Origin: Catellatospora sichuanensis
Lineage (GTDB): Bacteria > Actinomycetota > Actinomycetes > Mycobacteriales > Micromonosporaceae
Assembly: GCF_007483665.1 (NCBI RefSeq)
Contig: NZ_VIQO01000014.1
Location: 124,001 to 188,000, forward strand
Reading direction: 5' to 3'
DNA length: 64,000 nt
A program made the position numbers and the translations under genes. The notes beneath the pieces are model-generated. The model was not told the DNA's origin. It worked only from the letters and a program-made list of their open reading frames with translations, and did not search any database. The number at the start of each line of letters is the position of its first letter. The stretch's first letter is position 1. This document shows positions 35,027 through 43,943 of the stretch, one piece after another.

Positions 35027-36090
35027 CCAGCTTCGTCAGCCTCTCCTCGGCGATGGCCCGCGGCTTCTTCCGCGACCGCACCGCCCTGTTCTTCACGATC
35101 CTGTTCCCGCTGATGTTCCTGGTGCTGTTCGGCGGCCTGTTCAAGGACGCGGGCGCGTCCAAGACCGACATCCTGCAGATCGGCGCGGTGCCGGTCGTCG
35201 ACCAGCTGCCCGCCGAGGCCGCCGCCGGGCTCGACCAGGTGCTCGCGGTGACCCGCACGTCCGACCGCGCCGCCGCGCTGGAGGAGGTGCGCAAGGGTGA
35301 CAAGGCCGCCGCGATCGAGCAGGTCGGCGGCGAGCTGATCGTGCACTACTCCGCCGCGGACGCGGTCAAGTCGGCCACCGTACGCGGCATCGTGGAGTCC
35401 CTCGTCCAGCAGGCGAACCTCGCCGCCGCGGGTGTCACGACGCCCGCGGTCACCATGCGCACCCAGCCCGTCGAGGACCAGTCGCTCAAGGCGATCCAGT
35501 ACATGACGCCGGGCCTGCTGGGCTGGGCGATCGCCACCGGCGCGACGTTCGGCGCGGCGCTGACCCTGGTCACCTGGCGGCAGAAGAAGATCCTGCGCCG
35601 CCTGCGGCTGTCCCCCGTGCCGATCGCCTCGATCATCGGCGCGCGGGTGGCGGTGAGCATCGCGATCGCGGGCGCGCAGTGCGCCATGTTCATCGGCGTG
35701 GCCCTGCTGCCCTACTTCGGCCTGCAGCTGTCCGACCAGTGGTGGGCCTTCATCCCCGTCATGATCGCCGGCACCCTGGCCTTCCTGTCCATCGGCCTGG
35801 TCGCCGGTGCCGCGTCCAAGACCCCCGAGGCCGCCAGCGCCATCGCCAACCTCATCACCCTGCCCATGGCGTTCCTGTCCGGCGCATTCTTCCCCCTCGA
35901 CGGCGCCCCGGAGTGGCTGCAGAATCTCTCCGAGTTCTTCCCCCTCAAGCATCTCGTCTCCTCGATGCAGGACGTCATGGTCCGCGGCGAGAGCTTTGCC
36001 GTCACCCTGCCGGACATCGGCATCCTGCTCGGATTCACCCTCGTCCTCGCGGCGGTCGCCGCCTTCCTCTTCCGCTGGGACGACGCCTGA
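35023..36090 (+). CDS. ABC-2 type permease
   Basis: 355 residues from the GTG at 35023, coupled to the ATPase gene. There is an N-terminal helix (TALFFTILFPLMFLVLFGGLF), an extracytoplasmic loop of about 130 residues, and then five helices. The ABC-2 signature region KKILRRLRLSPVPIASIIGARV and the motif GAFFPLDGAPEWLQNLSEFFPLKHL are present. This is the DrrB/YhgE-NatB-like layout of drug and natural-product exporters. A palindromic repeat follows 9 bases after the stop. Confidence 0.92.
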   Translation: MTSFVSLSSAMARGFFRDRTALFFTILFPLMFLVLFGGLFKDAGASKTDILQIGAVPVVDQLPAEAAAGLDQVLAVTRTSDRAAALEEVRKGDKAAAIEQVGGELIVHYSAADAVKSATVRGIVESLVQQANLAAAGVTTPAVTMRTQPVEDQSLKAIQYMTPGLLGWAIATGATFGAALTLVTWRQKKILRRLRLSPVPIASIIGARVAVSIAIAGAQCAMFIGVALLPYFGLQLSDQWWAFIPVMIAGTLAFLSIGLVAGAASKTPEAASAIANLITLPMAFLSGAFFPLDGAPEWLQNLSEFFPLKHLVSSMQDVMVRGESFAVTLPDIGILLGFTLVLAAVAAFLFRWDDA

Positions 36091-36099
36091 CCAAGAGCA

Positions 36100-36149
36100 A
36101 AGGAAGGGCACCTTCTCATCGCAATACGTAGCAGAAGGTGCCCTTCTTA
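36100..36149. repeat. Palindromic intergenic repeat, copy 2
   Basis: Arms AGGAAGGGCACCTTCT (36101-36116) and AGAAGGTGCCCTTCTT (36133-36148) pair with one mismatch around a loop containing ATCGCAATACGTAG, close to the loop of copy 1. It follows the permease stop, so it may terminate that operon. Confidence 0.85.
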
Positions 36150-36474
36150 ACTCACCGCGGGTGGCCGGGCCTATCGATGCCGGGCCTGTTCCGCCGGTGG
36201 CAGACCATGCTGACCGCCCCCCATCGGGTACAGGACCGGGTGACGAGCGGCCGGACCGTGCCGGCTCGGTGAATTCGGGCAGAGGCCGGCCGCCGTTCAG
36301 GGAACGTCCCCGCGTGCTTCACCCACCGACGCCACCGTGTAGCAGTCCTGTCCGCGCAGGTCCGAACACGTGATGCGACCCCGAACCGGGGACGATCCGG
36401 CATACGGGCCAGCGGACACGGCGCGCTGCACGCCTCGGTGTGCAGCCGTCGCGCTCGTCGTCCCAGGAGGTCCG
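36150..36474. other. 325-bp intergenic stretch, no gene seen
   Basis: No supported reading frame. Small hairpins such as CCCCGAACCGGGG near 36370 and GCACGCCTCGGTGTGC near 36430 are present; the second is close to the start of the following small gene. Nothing matches a riboswitch that I recognise. Confidence 0.4.
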
Positions 36475-36648
36475 GTGGGTACGTTTCTCGTGGTGGGAGC
36501 TGCTGCCGCGGTGGTGTTGCCGGTGATCGTCCTGGTCATCGGCGCCCGGCACATGCCCGAGGGAAAGAGCTTGGCTCCGGATCACCCCGACCACCTGGAT
36601 CACCTTCCGCAGCCGGACGTCGCCTGGTGTGCGGCCTGCGGCGGGTGA
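36475..36648 (+). CDS. 57-residue single-pass membrane protein
   Basis: The GTG at 36475 has AGGAGG 5 bases upstream, which decides the start over longer frames. One hydrophobic helix (VGTFLVVGAAAAVVLPVIVLVIG) is followed by a polar tail rich in His, Asp and Pro, ending in CAACGG. No family is recognised. The CxxC and the repeated HPDH/HLDH motifs could bind a metal ion, but this is only a guess. Confidence 0.55.
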   Translation: MGTFLVVGAAAAVVLPVIVLVIGARHMPEGKSLAPDHPDHLDHLPQPDVAWCAACGG

Positions 36649-36716
36649 CGCGCCCCGGCTGCGGGAACCGGCAGCCCGCGAGCCGAGCGGACGCCTGAAC
36701 CGGAACGAGGTTCAGG

Positions 36717-37367
36717 TCAGGCCGCGACGTTCAGGTATGCCAGCACCGCCAGCACCCGCCGGTTGTCGTCATCGGACGGCGCGAGGTCGAGCTTGCCGAA
36801 GATGCTGGCCGTGTGCTTGCCGACCGCGCTCTCCGACAGGAACAGCCGCTGCCCGATCGCCGCGTTCGAGCGCCCTTCCGCCATCAGCTCCAGCACCTCC
36901 CGCTCCCGCGGCGTGAGCCTGGCCAGCGGCACGTTGCGCGCCGGCTGCTGCAGCAGCTTCGCGATGACCTCCGGATCCATCGCGGTGCCGCCCCCGGCGA
37001 CCCGGCGCACCGCGTCGAGGAACTGGTCGGCGTTGAACACCCGGTCCTTGAGCAGGTACCCGATTCCGCCGGTGCCGTCGGCCAGCAGTTCGCGGGCGTA
37101 CAGCTGCTCGACGTGCTGGGACAGCACCAGCACCGGCAGCCCCGGCACCTGGCGCCGGGCCGTCAGCGCCGCCTGCAGGCCCTCGTCGGTGTTCGTGGGC
37201 GGCAGCCGCACGTCGACGACGGCCACGTCCGGCCGGTGCGCCAGCAGGGCGTCGAGCAGGTCGGGGCCGGTCTCCACGGCGGCCACGACAGTGCAGTCGT
37301 GCGCCTCCAGCAGGCGGACCAGCCCTTCCCTCAGGAGGTAGAGGTCCTCGGCGAGGACAACGCGCAC
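36717..37367 (-). CDS. Response regulator, NarL/LuxR family
   Basis: 216 residues from a GTG at 37367, within the end of the kinase gene (37-bp overlap). The receiver domain has E7-D8, phospho-acceptor D52 (VVDVRLPP) and YLLKDR; the HTH is LTPREREVLELMAEGRSNA followed by SAVGKHTASIFGKL. It is a close relative of the regulator at 7841-8491, including the C-terminal RRVLAVLAYL. It probably controls the divergent ABC-2 exporter at 39482-40972. Confidence 0.93.
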   Translation of the reverse strand: MRVVLAEDLYLLREGLVRLLEAHDCTVVAAVETGPDLLDALLAHRPDVAVVDVRLPPTNTDEGLQAALTARRQVPGLPVLVLSQHVEQLYARELLADGTGGIGYLLKDRVFNADQFLDAVRRVAGGGTAMDPEVIAKLLQQPARNVPLARLTPREREVLELMAEGRSNAAIGQRLFLSESAVGKHTASIFGKLDLAPSDDDNRRVLAVLAYLNVAA

Positions 37368-39355
37368 GGTATCTCCAGGGTGAGCACGGTGGGGCCGCCC
37401 AGCGGACTGTGCAGGGCGACGGTTCCGTCGAATGTAGCGAGTCGCCGACGGAGCCCGTGCAGCCCACCGCCGTGCGCCGGTTCGGCCCCGCCGCGGCCGT
37501 CGTCGGTGACGGTGACCCGCAGCAGGCCACCGGTGTGCCGGATGTCCACGCCGACACGGCTGGCCTGCGCGTGCCGTGCGGCGTTGGTCAGCGCCTCGGC
37601 GACGGCGAAGTACGCGGCCGTGGCGACCGGCGCGGGCGGCTGCCCGGCCAGCTCGGCGCGCACCTCGACCGGCAGTGCGGAGTCCAGTGCCAGCGCGCGC
37701 ACCGCGTCGGCGAGACCGCGTTCGGCGAGCACCGGCGGGTGGATGCCGCGAACCAGGTCACGCAGCTCGGCCAGGGCTGCAGCCGAGGTTTCCCGGGCCT
37801 GTGCCAGCAGCACGCGGGCGGCGGCCGGGTCGCGGTCCATCAGCTGCTCGACGGTGCCCAGGCTCAGCCCGACCGCGACCAGCCGGGCCTGCGCGCCGTC
37901 GTGCAGGTCGCGCTCGATGCGGCGCAGTTCGGCGCTCTGCGCGTCGACGGCCTCGGCCCTGGTCTGGGCCAGGTGCTCGACCCGCTGGGTGAGCCGGGCG
38001 GAGCGGCTCGGCGCGAGCAGCAGCCGCGCCGAGCCGGTGATCAGCCGCAGCACGGGGCCGGCCAGCAGCACGCCGAGCAGGCCGAGGGCGAGTCCGATCG
38101 GGATGGACAGCCAGCCGGGCACCCCGTTGAGGGCGGGCATGCCCAGGGTCATCAGCTGCCAGACGTACCAGGGGCTGATCCACACATCGGTGATCAGGCC
38201 GAACGGCACGGCCCACAGCGGCCAGAACAGCGCCTGCCAGAACAACCCGAAGTAGCCCGCGCCGATCAGCACGCCGGGGACCACGGCGACCATTGCCACC
38301 AGCGGCGCGGTCGCCATCCAGGCCAGGTCGCGCCAGGTGGCCGGGTCGCCCAGGATCCACGGGAAGAAGCCTGCGCGGTGGGCTCCGTCGCGGGTGGCGT
38401 AGAGGGTGCGGCCGACCCGGTAGCGGCCGTCGGGGCCGGGCTCCGGTACGGCCTCCCGCTGCCGGTACGGCTCGGGCATCGGCTCGCCGCCGCCCCATTT
38501 CACGCACAGCCGCCGGTATTGGTTGAGCATCGGCCGGATCGCGTACGCCAGCCAGGCGATGCCGAACCCGCCGCTGAGCAAGGTCAGCAGCACCGTCAGC
38601 AGGAACACGGCGAACCCGGTCAGCGAAAGCCCGAGCAGCAGCGCCGCCTTCCACGTGTCATGGCCGCCCTTACGCAGCCAGGCCCCGATCCCGGAGGACT
38701 GCCACCAGGTGAGGCCCGGGTGCCCGAGCCAGGTCCGCACCCAGCGGCCGTGGGCACGTAGCAGCGCGGGTCCGGCGAGCACCCCGGTGACGACCGCGGC
38801 CACGCCTGCCGCGAGCACGGCCCAACCGGGCATGGTCAGGACCGGCCAGGCCACCAGGTCGATCAGCCCGGCGTCGTCCAGCGCCCGGCGTCCCGGGCCG
38901 GTCACACCCAGGGCCAGCAGCACACCCGCCACGACGAGGGCCGGCGAGAGCAGCGCGATGAGGCCGCCGATCGGGGCGAGCAGCACCAGCCACATCCAGT
39001 CCCGGGCCGTCGCGGGGTCGTCGCTCAGCCACTGCATGCGCAGGAAGAAGGCGGGGTAGTGCGGGGTCTTGAACAGCTGGCCGTCGTGCTCGTACCAGCC
39101 GTCGGGGCGGCGCAGCGGCGCGGGCACGGGACCTTCGCGGTACGGCGGTTCGATCACCACGCCGCTCCAGGTGTGGGCCAGCCACCGCGACAGCGCGGTC
39201 AGCCGGCGCACCAGCTGCAGCACGTGCGGGTAGGTGACGACCGCGCCGATCGCCATCATCAGCGGCAGCGAGGCGACGAATCCGAAGACCGCGAGCAGCG
39301 CGAGGGCGACGCAGCGCAGCGGGGCGAGGGCGTACGACCGGAACATGCGACACAT
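37331..39355 (-). CDS. Sensor histidine kinase with duplicated membrane sensor region
   Basis: 674 residues from the ATG at 39355; a second ATG lies at 39346. The N-terminal 450 residues contain two similar halves, each with a proline-rich segment, a short tyrosine-rich strand region and four helices (compare GWYEHDGQLFKTPHYPAFFL with GRYRVGRTLYATRDGAHRAGFF). The H-box is RIERDLHDGAQARLVAVGLSLG, and the HATPase domain has EALTNAARHA and DDGRGGAEPAHGGGLHGLRRR. The duplicated PF13796-like sensor is longer than in most NarL-type kinases, which have one copy. It is divergent from the ABC-2 operon. Confidence 0.9.
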   Translation of the reverse strand: MCRMFRSYALAPLRCVALALLAVFGFVASLPLMMAIGAVVTYPHVLQLVRRLTALSRWLAHTWSGVVIEPPYREGPVPAPLRRPDGWYEHDGQLFKTPHYPAFFLRMQWLSDDPATARDWMWLVLLAPIGGLIALLSPALVVAGVLLALGVTGPGRRALDDAGLIDLVAWPVLTMPGWAVLAAGVAAVVTGVLAGPALLRAHGRWVRTWLGHPGLTWWQSSGIGAWLRKGGHDTWKAALLLGLSLTGFAVFLLTVLLTLLSGGFGIAWLAYAIRPMLNQYRRLCVKWGGGEPMPEPYRQREAVPEPGPDGRYRVGRTLYATRDGAHRAGFFPWILGDPATWRDLAWMATAPLVAMVAVVPGVLIGAGYFGLFWQALFWPLWAVPFGLITDVWISPWYVWQLMTLGMPALNGVPGWLSIPIGLALGLLGVLLAGPVLRLITGSARLLLAPSRSARLTQRVEHLAQTRAEAVDAQSAELRRIERDLHDGAQARLVAVGLSLGTVEQLMDRDPAAARVLLAQARETSAAALAELRDLVRGIHPPVLAERGLADAVRALALDSALPVEVRAELAGQPPAPVATAAYFAVAEALTNAARHAQASRVGVDIRHTGGLLRVTVTDDGRGGAEPAHGGGLHGLRRRLATFDGTVALHSPLGGPTVLTLEIPCALSSPRTSTS

Positions 39356-39467
39356 CGTCGCCGATCGGCCGTGGTCATGGCACTGCGCGTGAGCCCCGGA
39401 ACGGGGTGGGGTTTGCTACACCCCCGGGTCGGCGCGCAGCCGCATACCGGCGTTCGCACCGTGCCCC

Positions 39468-39473
39468 TACTGT
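39468..39473 (+). promoter_or_regulatory. Possible -10 element of a leaderless transcript
   Basis: TACTGT lies 8 bases before the ATG at 39482, and there is no Shine-Dalgarno sequence. In actinomycetes this spacing commonly means transcription starts at the A of the ATG. Confidence 0.4.
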
Positions 39474-39481
39474 CTGTCGGC

Positions 39482-40216
39482 ATGACAGTCATCGAAGTCA
39501 ACGGGCTCACCAAGCGGTACGGCGACCGCACGGTCGTCGACGGCGTCTCCTTCACCGTCGCCGAGGGCGAGATCTTCGGCATCCTCGGCGAGAACGGCGC
39601 CGGCAAGACCACCACGGTCGAGTGCATCTCCGGTCTGCGCACCCCCGACTCCGGCACCATCAGCGTGCTCGGCATGGACGCCCACACCGACCGGGAGCAG
39701 CTGCGCCGCCTCATCGGGGTGCAGCTGCAGGAGAGCCAGTTGCAGGACCGGCTGCGCGTCGGCGAGGCCATGCAGCTGTATGCCTCCTTCTATCCCGACC
39801 CCGCCGACTGGCGTGAGCTGGTCGCCGCGGTCGGCTTGAACGAGCAGGTCAGGATGCCGTACGCGAAGCTGTCCGGCGGGCAGAAGCAGCGCCTGTCGAT
39901 CGCGCTCGCCCTGATCGGCAACCCGCGCGTGGCGATCCTGGATGAGCTCACCACCGGCCTGGACCCGCGGGCGCGGCGCGAGACGTGGAAACTGATCCGC
40001 CAGATCCGTGACCGCGGGGTGACCGTCCTGCTGGTCACGCACTTCATGGACGAGGCCGAGCGGCTGTGCGACCGGCTCGCCGTGCTCGACGGCGGCCGCA
40101 TCGTCGCGCTGGACACCCCTGCGGCGCTGATCGCGGGTGTCGGCGACGTCGACGGCTACCGCGCAAACCTCGAGGACGCGTTCCTCGCCCTGACCGGCTC
40201 CGACCGCGACAACTGA
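39482..40216 (+). CDS. ABC-2 exporter ATP-binding protein
   Basis: 244 residues. Walker A is GENGAGKTT, signature LSGGQKQR, Walker B VAILDELTTGLD and switch His VTHFMDEAE. The acidic residue after Walker B is E in LDELTT, as expected. Frame extensions upstream lie in the divergent kinase gene. The permease gene follows after 12 bases. The neighbouring two-component system suggests induction by a compound this exporter removes. Confidence 0.94.
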   Translation: MTVIEVNGLTKRYGDRTVVDGVSFTVAEGEIFGILGENGAGKTTTVECISGLRTPDSGTISVLGMDAHTDREQLRRLIGVQLQESQLQDRLRVGEAMQLYASFYPDPADWRELVAAVGLNEQVRMPYAKLSGGQKQRLSIALALIGNPRVAILDELTTGLDPRARRETWKLIRQIRDRGVTVLLVTHFMDEAERLCDRLAVLDGGRIVALDTPAALIAGVGDVDGYRANLEDAFLALTGSDRDN

Positions 40217-40228
40217 AAAGGAGCAACC

Positions 40229-40972
40229 ATGTCCGCCCTGACCCGACTGGCCGGCAGCGAGGCCCGGCTGTTCCTGCGTGAGCCGGTGGGCGCGTTCTTC
40301 GCGCTGGCCTTCCCGGCCGTGCTCGTGATCGTGCTCGGCAACGCCATCCCCGCGTTCAGCGAGCCCTCGCCCGACTTCGGCGGCGAGCGCCCCATCAACC
40401 TGTACCTGCCCGTGGTGCTGGCCCTGGCCATCGGCACGGTGACCATGACCAGCCTGCTCGGCGTGCTCGCCCAGTACCGCGAGCGGGGCGTGCTCAAGCG
40501 ACTGGCGACCACGCCGGTCAAGCCGTCGGCATTGATCGGCGCGCAACTGGCCGTGAACGCGGGCGCGCTGCTCACGGGCGCGGCGCTGATGCTGGTGATG
40601 GCGGCCATCGCCTTCGGCAGCAGCGGCCCGGAGAACTGGCCGGCGCTGCTCGTCGCGTTCCTGCTCGGCGGTGCCGCGATGACCGGGGTGGCCCTGTTCA
40701 TCGCCGCGGTCGCCCCGAACGCCCGCGCCTCGGCGGGCATCGGCACCCTGGTGTACTTCCCGATGCTGTTCTTCGCCGGGGTGTGGACGCCGGGCGACAT
40801 GATGCCGGACGGTGCGCAGCGCGTCGCCGACTTCACCCCGCTGGGCGCCGCGTCCCAGGCGATGCAGGCCGCATGGTCCGGTGACTGGCCGCAGCCCCTT
40901 CACCTGGCCGTCACCGCGGCATACACCCTGGTCACCTGCACTCTCGCCATCCGGCTCTTTCGCTGGCAGTGA
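40229..40972 (+). CDS. ABC-2 type permease
   Basis: 247 residues with AAAAGGAG before the ATG. Six hydrophobic segments are visible, with the ABC-2 region YRERGVLKRLATTPVKPSALIGAQL and the late FFAGVWTPGDMMPDGAQRVADFTPLGAASQAM. It is a short DrrB-like exporter subunit. It forms an operon with the ATPase gene. Confidence 0.92.
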   Translation: MSALTRLAGSEARLFLREPVGAFFALAFPAVLVIVLGNAIPAFSEPSPDFGGERPINLYLPVVLALAIGTVTMTSLLGVLAQYRERGVLKRLATTPVKPSALIGAQLAVNAGALLTGAALMLVMAAIAFGSSGPENWPALLVAFLLGGAAMTGVALFIAAVAPNARASAGIGTLVYFPMLFFAGVWTPGDMMPDGAQRVADFTPLGAASQAMQAAWSGDWPQPLHLAVTAAYTLVTCTLAIRLFRWQ

Positions 40973-41211
40973 CCTCGATCCACCGGGCCGCAACGCTCCC
41001 CGCACCGGGTCGCGTTGCGGCCCTTCGGCGTACGGGCCGGAGGTCGCCGCGGCCGCCAGGGCGCGCCCCGGCGGCCGAGTCCGCGCGTGAACCGGGCTAG
41101 CGACCACGAGCCGGGCGTCCACCGGCGCTCGGTGGCATCGCCGCGTCGAGCCCCCGGCCGCACCCGCGGCCGAGGGCTCTCCACACGACGAGCAGCGTTC
41201 CACGATGCAGG

Positions 41212-41457
41212 TCAGAGTGTGCCGGGGGGCGTGGTGTCGCGGGTCTCCTCGATGACCCGATGCTCGGTGGGCGCGGTGGTCACCACGCTGCGCCGGCGGC
41301 TGCTCCAGATGGTGAGGGTCAGGACCATCCCGAGGACGCCGACGACCATCAGGATCCAGCCGACCACGTCCAGGTCCAGCCCGCTGATGCTCACATCCAG
41401 GGCGAACGTCAGGATCGCGCCCAACGCGATCAGGAATAGGCTCGCGCCGATACCCAT
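41212..41457 (-). CDS. DUF6458-like small membrane protein
   Basis: 81 residues. Two hydrophobic helices (GASLFLIALGAILTFAL and LDVVGWILMVVGVLGMVLTLTIW) are separated by VSISGLDLD, the hallmark of this actinobacterial small-protein family (often annotated hypothetical or DUF6458). A polar tail rich in Thr and Arg follows. Function unknown. Confidence 0.75.
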   Translation of the reverse strand: MGIGASLFLIALGAILTFALDVSISGLDLDVVGWILMVVGVLGMVLTLTIWSSRRRSVVTTAPTEHRVIEETRDTTPPGTL

Positions 41458-41496
41458 GTCCAGCCTCCCTTTTGGCGACTATCGCCTCGGCAGCGG

Positions 41497-42918
41497 CTAT
41501 ACCCGGTCGTGCGCGCCACCAACCTCACGGTTTCCGGGATCGCGGTGATGGTTCAGCACCGCGTGCGGATCGGTGCGCACCCCGGCCGGATCGGCGTGCA
41601 CCATGGCCGCCGTCAGCTTCGGCACCGCGTGCAGCAGCCGGTGCTCGCCGTCGACCGCGATCGCGTGCGCCCGGGCCACGGTCAGGTCGGCGTCGACGGA
41701 CACCGCGCACTCCGCCCGCAGCCGGTGCCCGATCCAGCGCAGCCGCACCTCGCCCACGTCCTCCACACCCGGCGTCGCCCGCAGCGTCTGCTCGACCGCG
41801 TCGACCAGTTTCGGGTCCACCGCGTCCATCAGCCGCCGGTACACCTCCCGTGCGGCGTCCTTGAGCACCAGCAGGATCGCCACCGTGATGAGCAGGCCCA
41901 CCACCGGGTCCGCCCACCACCAGCCCAGCGCCGCGCCACCTGCGCCGAGCAGCACCGCCAGCGAGGTGAAGCCGTCGGTGCGCGCGTGCAGCCCGTCCGC
42001 GACCAGCGCCGCCGAGCCGATGCGCCGCCCGACGACGATGCGGTAGCGGGCCACCAGCTCATTGCCCGCGAACCCGATCAGTGCCGCTGCGGCCACGTAG
42101 GGCAGGTGACGCACTTCCTGCGGGTTGAGCAGGCGGCGGAACGCCTCGTACCCGGCCAGCGCTGCCGACGCCGCGATGGTCAGCACGATGAAGATGCCGG
42201 CGAGATCCTCGGCCCGGCCGAAGCCGTACGTGTACGAGCGGGTCGGGCGGCGGCGGCCGAGTAGGAACGCCACGCCCAGCGGCACCGCGGTCAGCGCGTC
42301 GGCGACGTTGTGCAGGGTGTCGCCGAGCAGGGCGACCGAGTGGGAGAAGTACACGACGACGCCCTGCATGACCGCGGTGATGCCGAGCACGACCAGGGAG
42401 ATCCACAGTGCGCGCAGGCCCTCGCGGGACGACTCCAGGGCGGAGTCCACCTTGTCGGCGGTGTCGTGCGAGTGCGGGCTGAACAGGTGGCCGACCTGAT
42501 GTCTCAGCCGGGAGAACAGACCCGCGTCCGCATGGTCGTGCGCGTGGTCATGGTCGTGCTCGTGGTCATGGTCATGGTCATGGTCGTGCTCGTGGTCATG
42601 GCCGCCCGCATGGTCGTGTCCGTGCGGGCCGCGGTCGTGGGCGTCGTGGCCGTGCCCGTCGCGGTCTGGCGCGTCGTGGCCGTGCCCGTCGCGGTCTGAC
42701 GCGTCGTGGTCTGGCGCGTCGTGGTCGTGCACATCGGCGTCACGGTGCACGTCAGCGTGGTCATGGTCGGTTTCGTGTTGGTGGTCTGGCTCGTCAGCAC
42801 CGCGCGGGCCGTGGTCGTGCGGGTGGCGCTCGACCGCGCCGGTGTCGTGGCCGTGCGCATGGTGCGGGTGGTCGTGCTCGGCGTGGCCGCGGCGGCCGTG
42901 GCGGTGATCGTCACTCAT
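41497..42918 (-). CDS. Cation diffusion facilitator (Zn2+/Cd2+ exporter) with very long His/Asp-rich N-terminus
   Basis: 473 residues. The first 140 or so residues are almost only H, D, G and a few others, in repeating units such as HDHDHDHEHDH and DGHGHDAPDR. Six membrane helices follow, with the metal site HNVADALTA and DGLHARTDGF, and then the cytoplasmic C-terminal ferredoxin-like domain (VDAVEQTLRATPGVEDVGEVRLRWIGH). CDF proteins export zinc, cadmium or cobalt by proton antiport; the His-rich segment probably binds metal on the cytoplasmic side. At about 140 residues the segment is longer than the loops usual in the family. Confidence 0.93.
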   Translation of the reverse strand: MSDDHRHGRRGHAEHDHPHHAHGHDTGAVERHPHDHGPRGADEPDHQHETDHDHADVHRDADVHDHDAPDHDASDRDGHGHDAPDRDGHGHDAHDRGPHGHDHAGGHDHEHDHDHDHDHEHDHDHAHDHADAGLFSRLRHQVGHLFSPHSHDTADKVDSALESSREGLRALWISLVVLGITAVMQGVVVYFSHSVALLGDTLHNVADALTAVPLGVAFLLGRRRPTRSYTYGFGRAEDLAGIFIVLTIAASAALAGYEAFRRLLNPQEVRHLPYVAAAALIGFAGNELVARYRIVVGRRIGSAALVADGLHARTDGFTSLAVLLGAGGAALGWWWADPVVGLLITVAILLVLKDAAREVYRRLMDAVDPKLVDAVEQTLRATPGVEDVGEVRLRWIGHRLRAECAVSVDADLTVARAHAIAVDGEHRLLHAVPKLTAAMVHADPAGVRTDPHAVLNHHRDPGNREVGGAHDRV

Positions 42919-43001
42919 GGCGTGCCTCCCGCGCCCACTAAAGCAGAAGTCGATCGTGCGCGCTCCTCAGCACGCCGTCAGACCGCACCCGCGCTCCCCG
43001 C

Positions 43002-43841
43002 TCAGGACTCGCCCTCGATCCGGTCGGCGAGCCGGTCGACCGCGGCCATCACCTCGTCGCCTTCGAACAGCACCGCGTCGTTGTGATCCGCGCCCTCGAC
43101 CGGCGTGATCTCGACCGCACCGGCCGCCGCCTTCGCCACCGCGAGGCTCTGCTCCGCGGGCACGATCGAGTCCTCGGTGCCGTACACCACCGCGGTCGGC
43201 ACCGTGATCCCCGCGATCTGCTCGGCCACCGGGAACCGGTCGCGCAGCATGAGGCGCACCGGCAGGAACGGGTAGTGCTCCGCGGCGGTCGCGGCCAGGT
43301 CCGTGAACGGCGAGCGCAGCAGCAGCCCGGCGGGTGGGTGCTCGACGGCCAGGCCGGTGACGACGGCGCAGCCCAGGCTCTCTCCGAAGTAGATGATCCG
43401 ATCCGGGCGCACCTTCGCCTCGTCCACGAGGTGGCGATACGCGGCCCGGACGTCCAGCGCGAGCCCGGCCTCGCTCGGACTGCCCGGGTTGCCGCCGTAC
43501 CCCCGGTAGTCGAGTAGCAGCACGGTGAACCCGCGGGCCGAAAGCGCCCGCGCGACCGGGGCCCGGCCGCCACGGTTGCCCGCATTGCCACCCGCGACCA
43601 GCACCGTCATGTCGCGGCTCGGGCCGGTCGGCGGCACCAGCCAGGCGGTCAGCGCCAGTCCGTCTGCGGTCCGCAGGGTGACGTCGCGCGCCCCCGCGAT
43701 CGTCTGGGCGGCCGGGCCGGGGTGCGCGGTGTCGGGCAGAAAGATCAGCCGACGCTGCAGCAGCCACAACGCGGTCACCAGCACCGCGATGACCAGCAGC
43801 ACGATCAGCGCCGGGCGCACCAGCGACGAGGCCTTCAGCAC
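43002..43841 (-). CDS. Membrane-anchored alpha/beta hydrolase (ABHD/BEM46-like)
   Basis: 279 residues. An N-terminal membrane helix (ALIVLLVIAVLVTALWLL) is followed by a hydrolase domain with LVAGGNAGNRGG, DYRGYGGNPGSPSEAG, the nucleophile elbow FGESLGCAVV, the acid in YGTEDSIVP and the catalytic His in EGADHNDAVL. This arrangement fits the BEM46/ABHD13-type family. The enzyme is probably an esterase or peptidase at the membrane. No operon partner is evident. Confidence 0.88.
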   Translation of the reverse strand: MLKASSLVRPALIVLLVIAVLVTALWLLQRRLIFLPDTAHPGPAAQTIAGARDVTLRTADGLALTAWLVPPTGPSRDMTVLVAGGNAGNRGGRAPVARALSARGFTVLLLDYRGYGGNPGSPSEAGLALDVRAAYRHLVDEAKVRPDRIIYFGESLGCAVVTGLAVEHPPAGLLLRSPFTDLAATAAEHYPFLPVRLMLRDRFPVAEQIAGITVPTAVVYGTEDSIVPAEQSLAVAKAAAGAVEITPVEGADHNDAVLFEGDEVMAAVDRLADRIEGES

Positions 43842-43943
43842 CGTTCCATTCTCACCCGGCGGCCACTGCCGCGTGACGGCCGCCCCGTGCCGACCGGGCC
43901 TGCCACGCCATGCCCCTTATCGCAGCAGGCGGCGCATTCCGCG

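Noticed and set aside
42535-42720. Repeats resembling a short CRISPR-like or microsatellite array
   Set aside because: The periodic GTGGTCATG units encode the His/Asp-rich head of the CDF exporter in frame; there are no uniform spacers.
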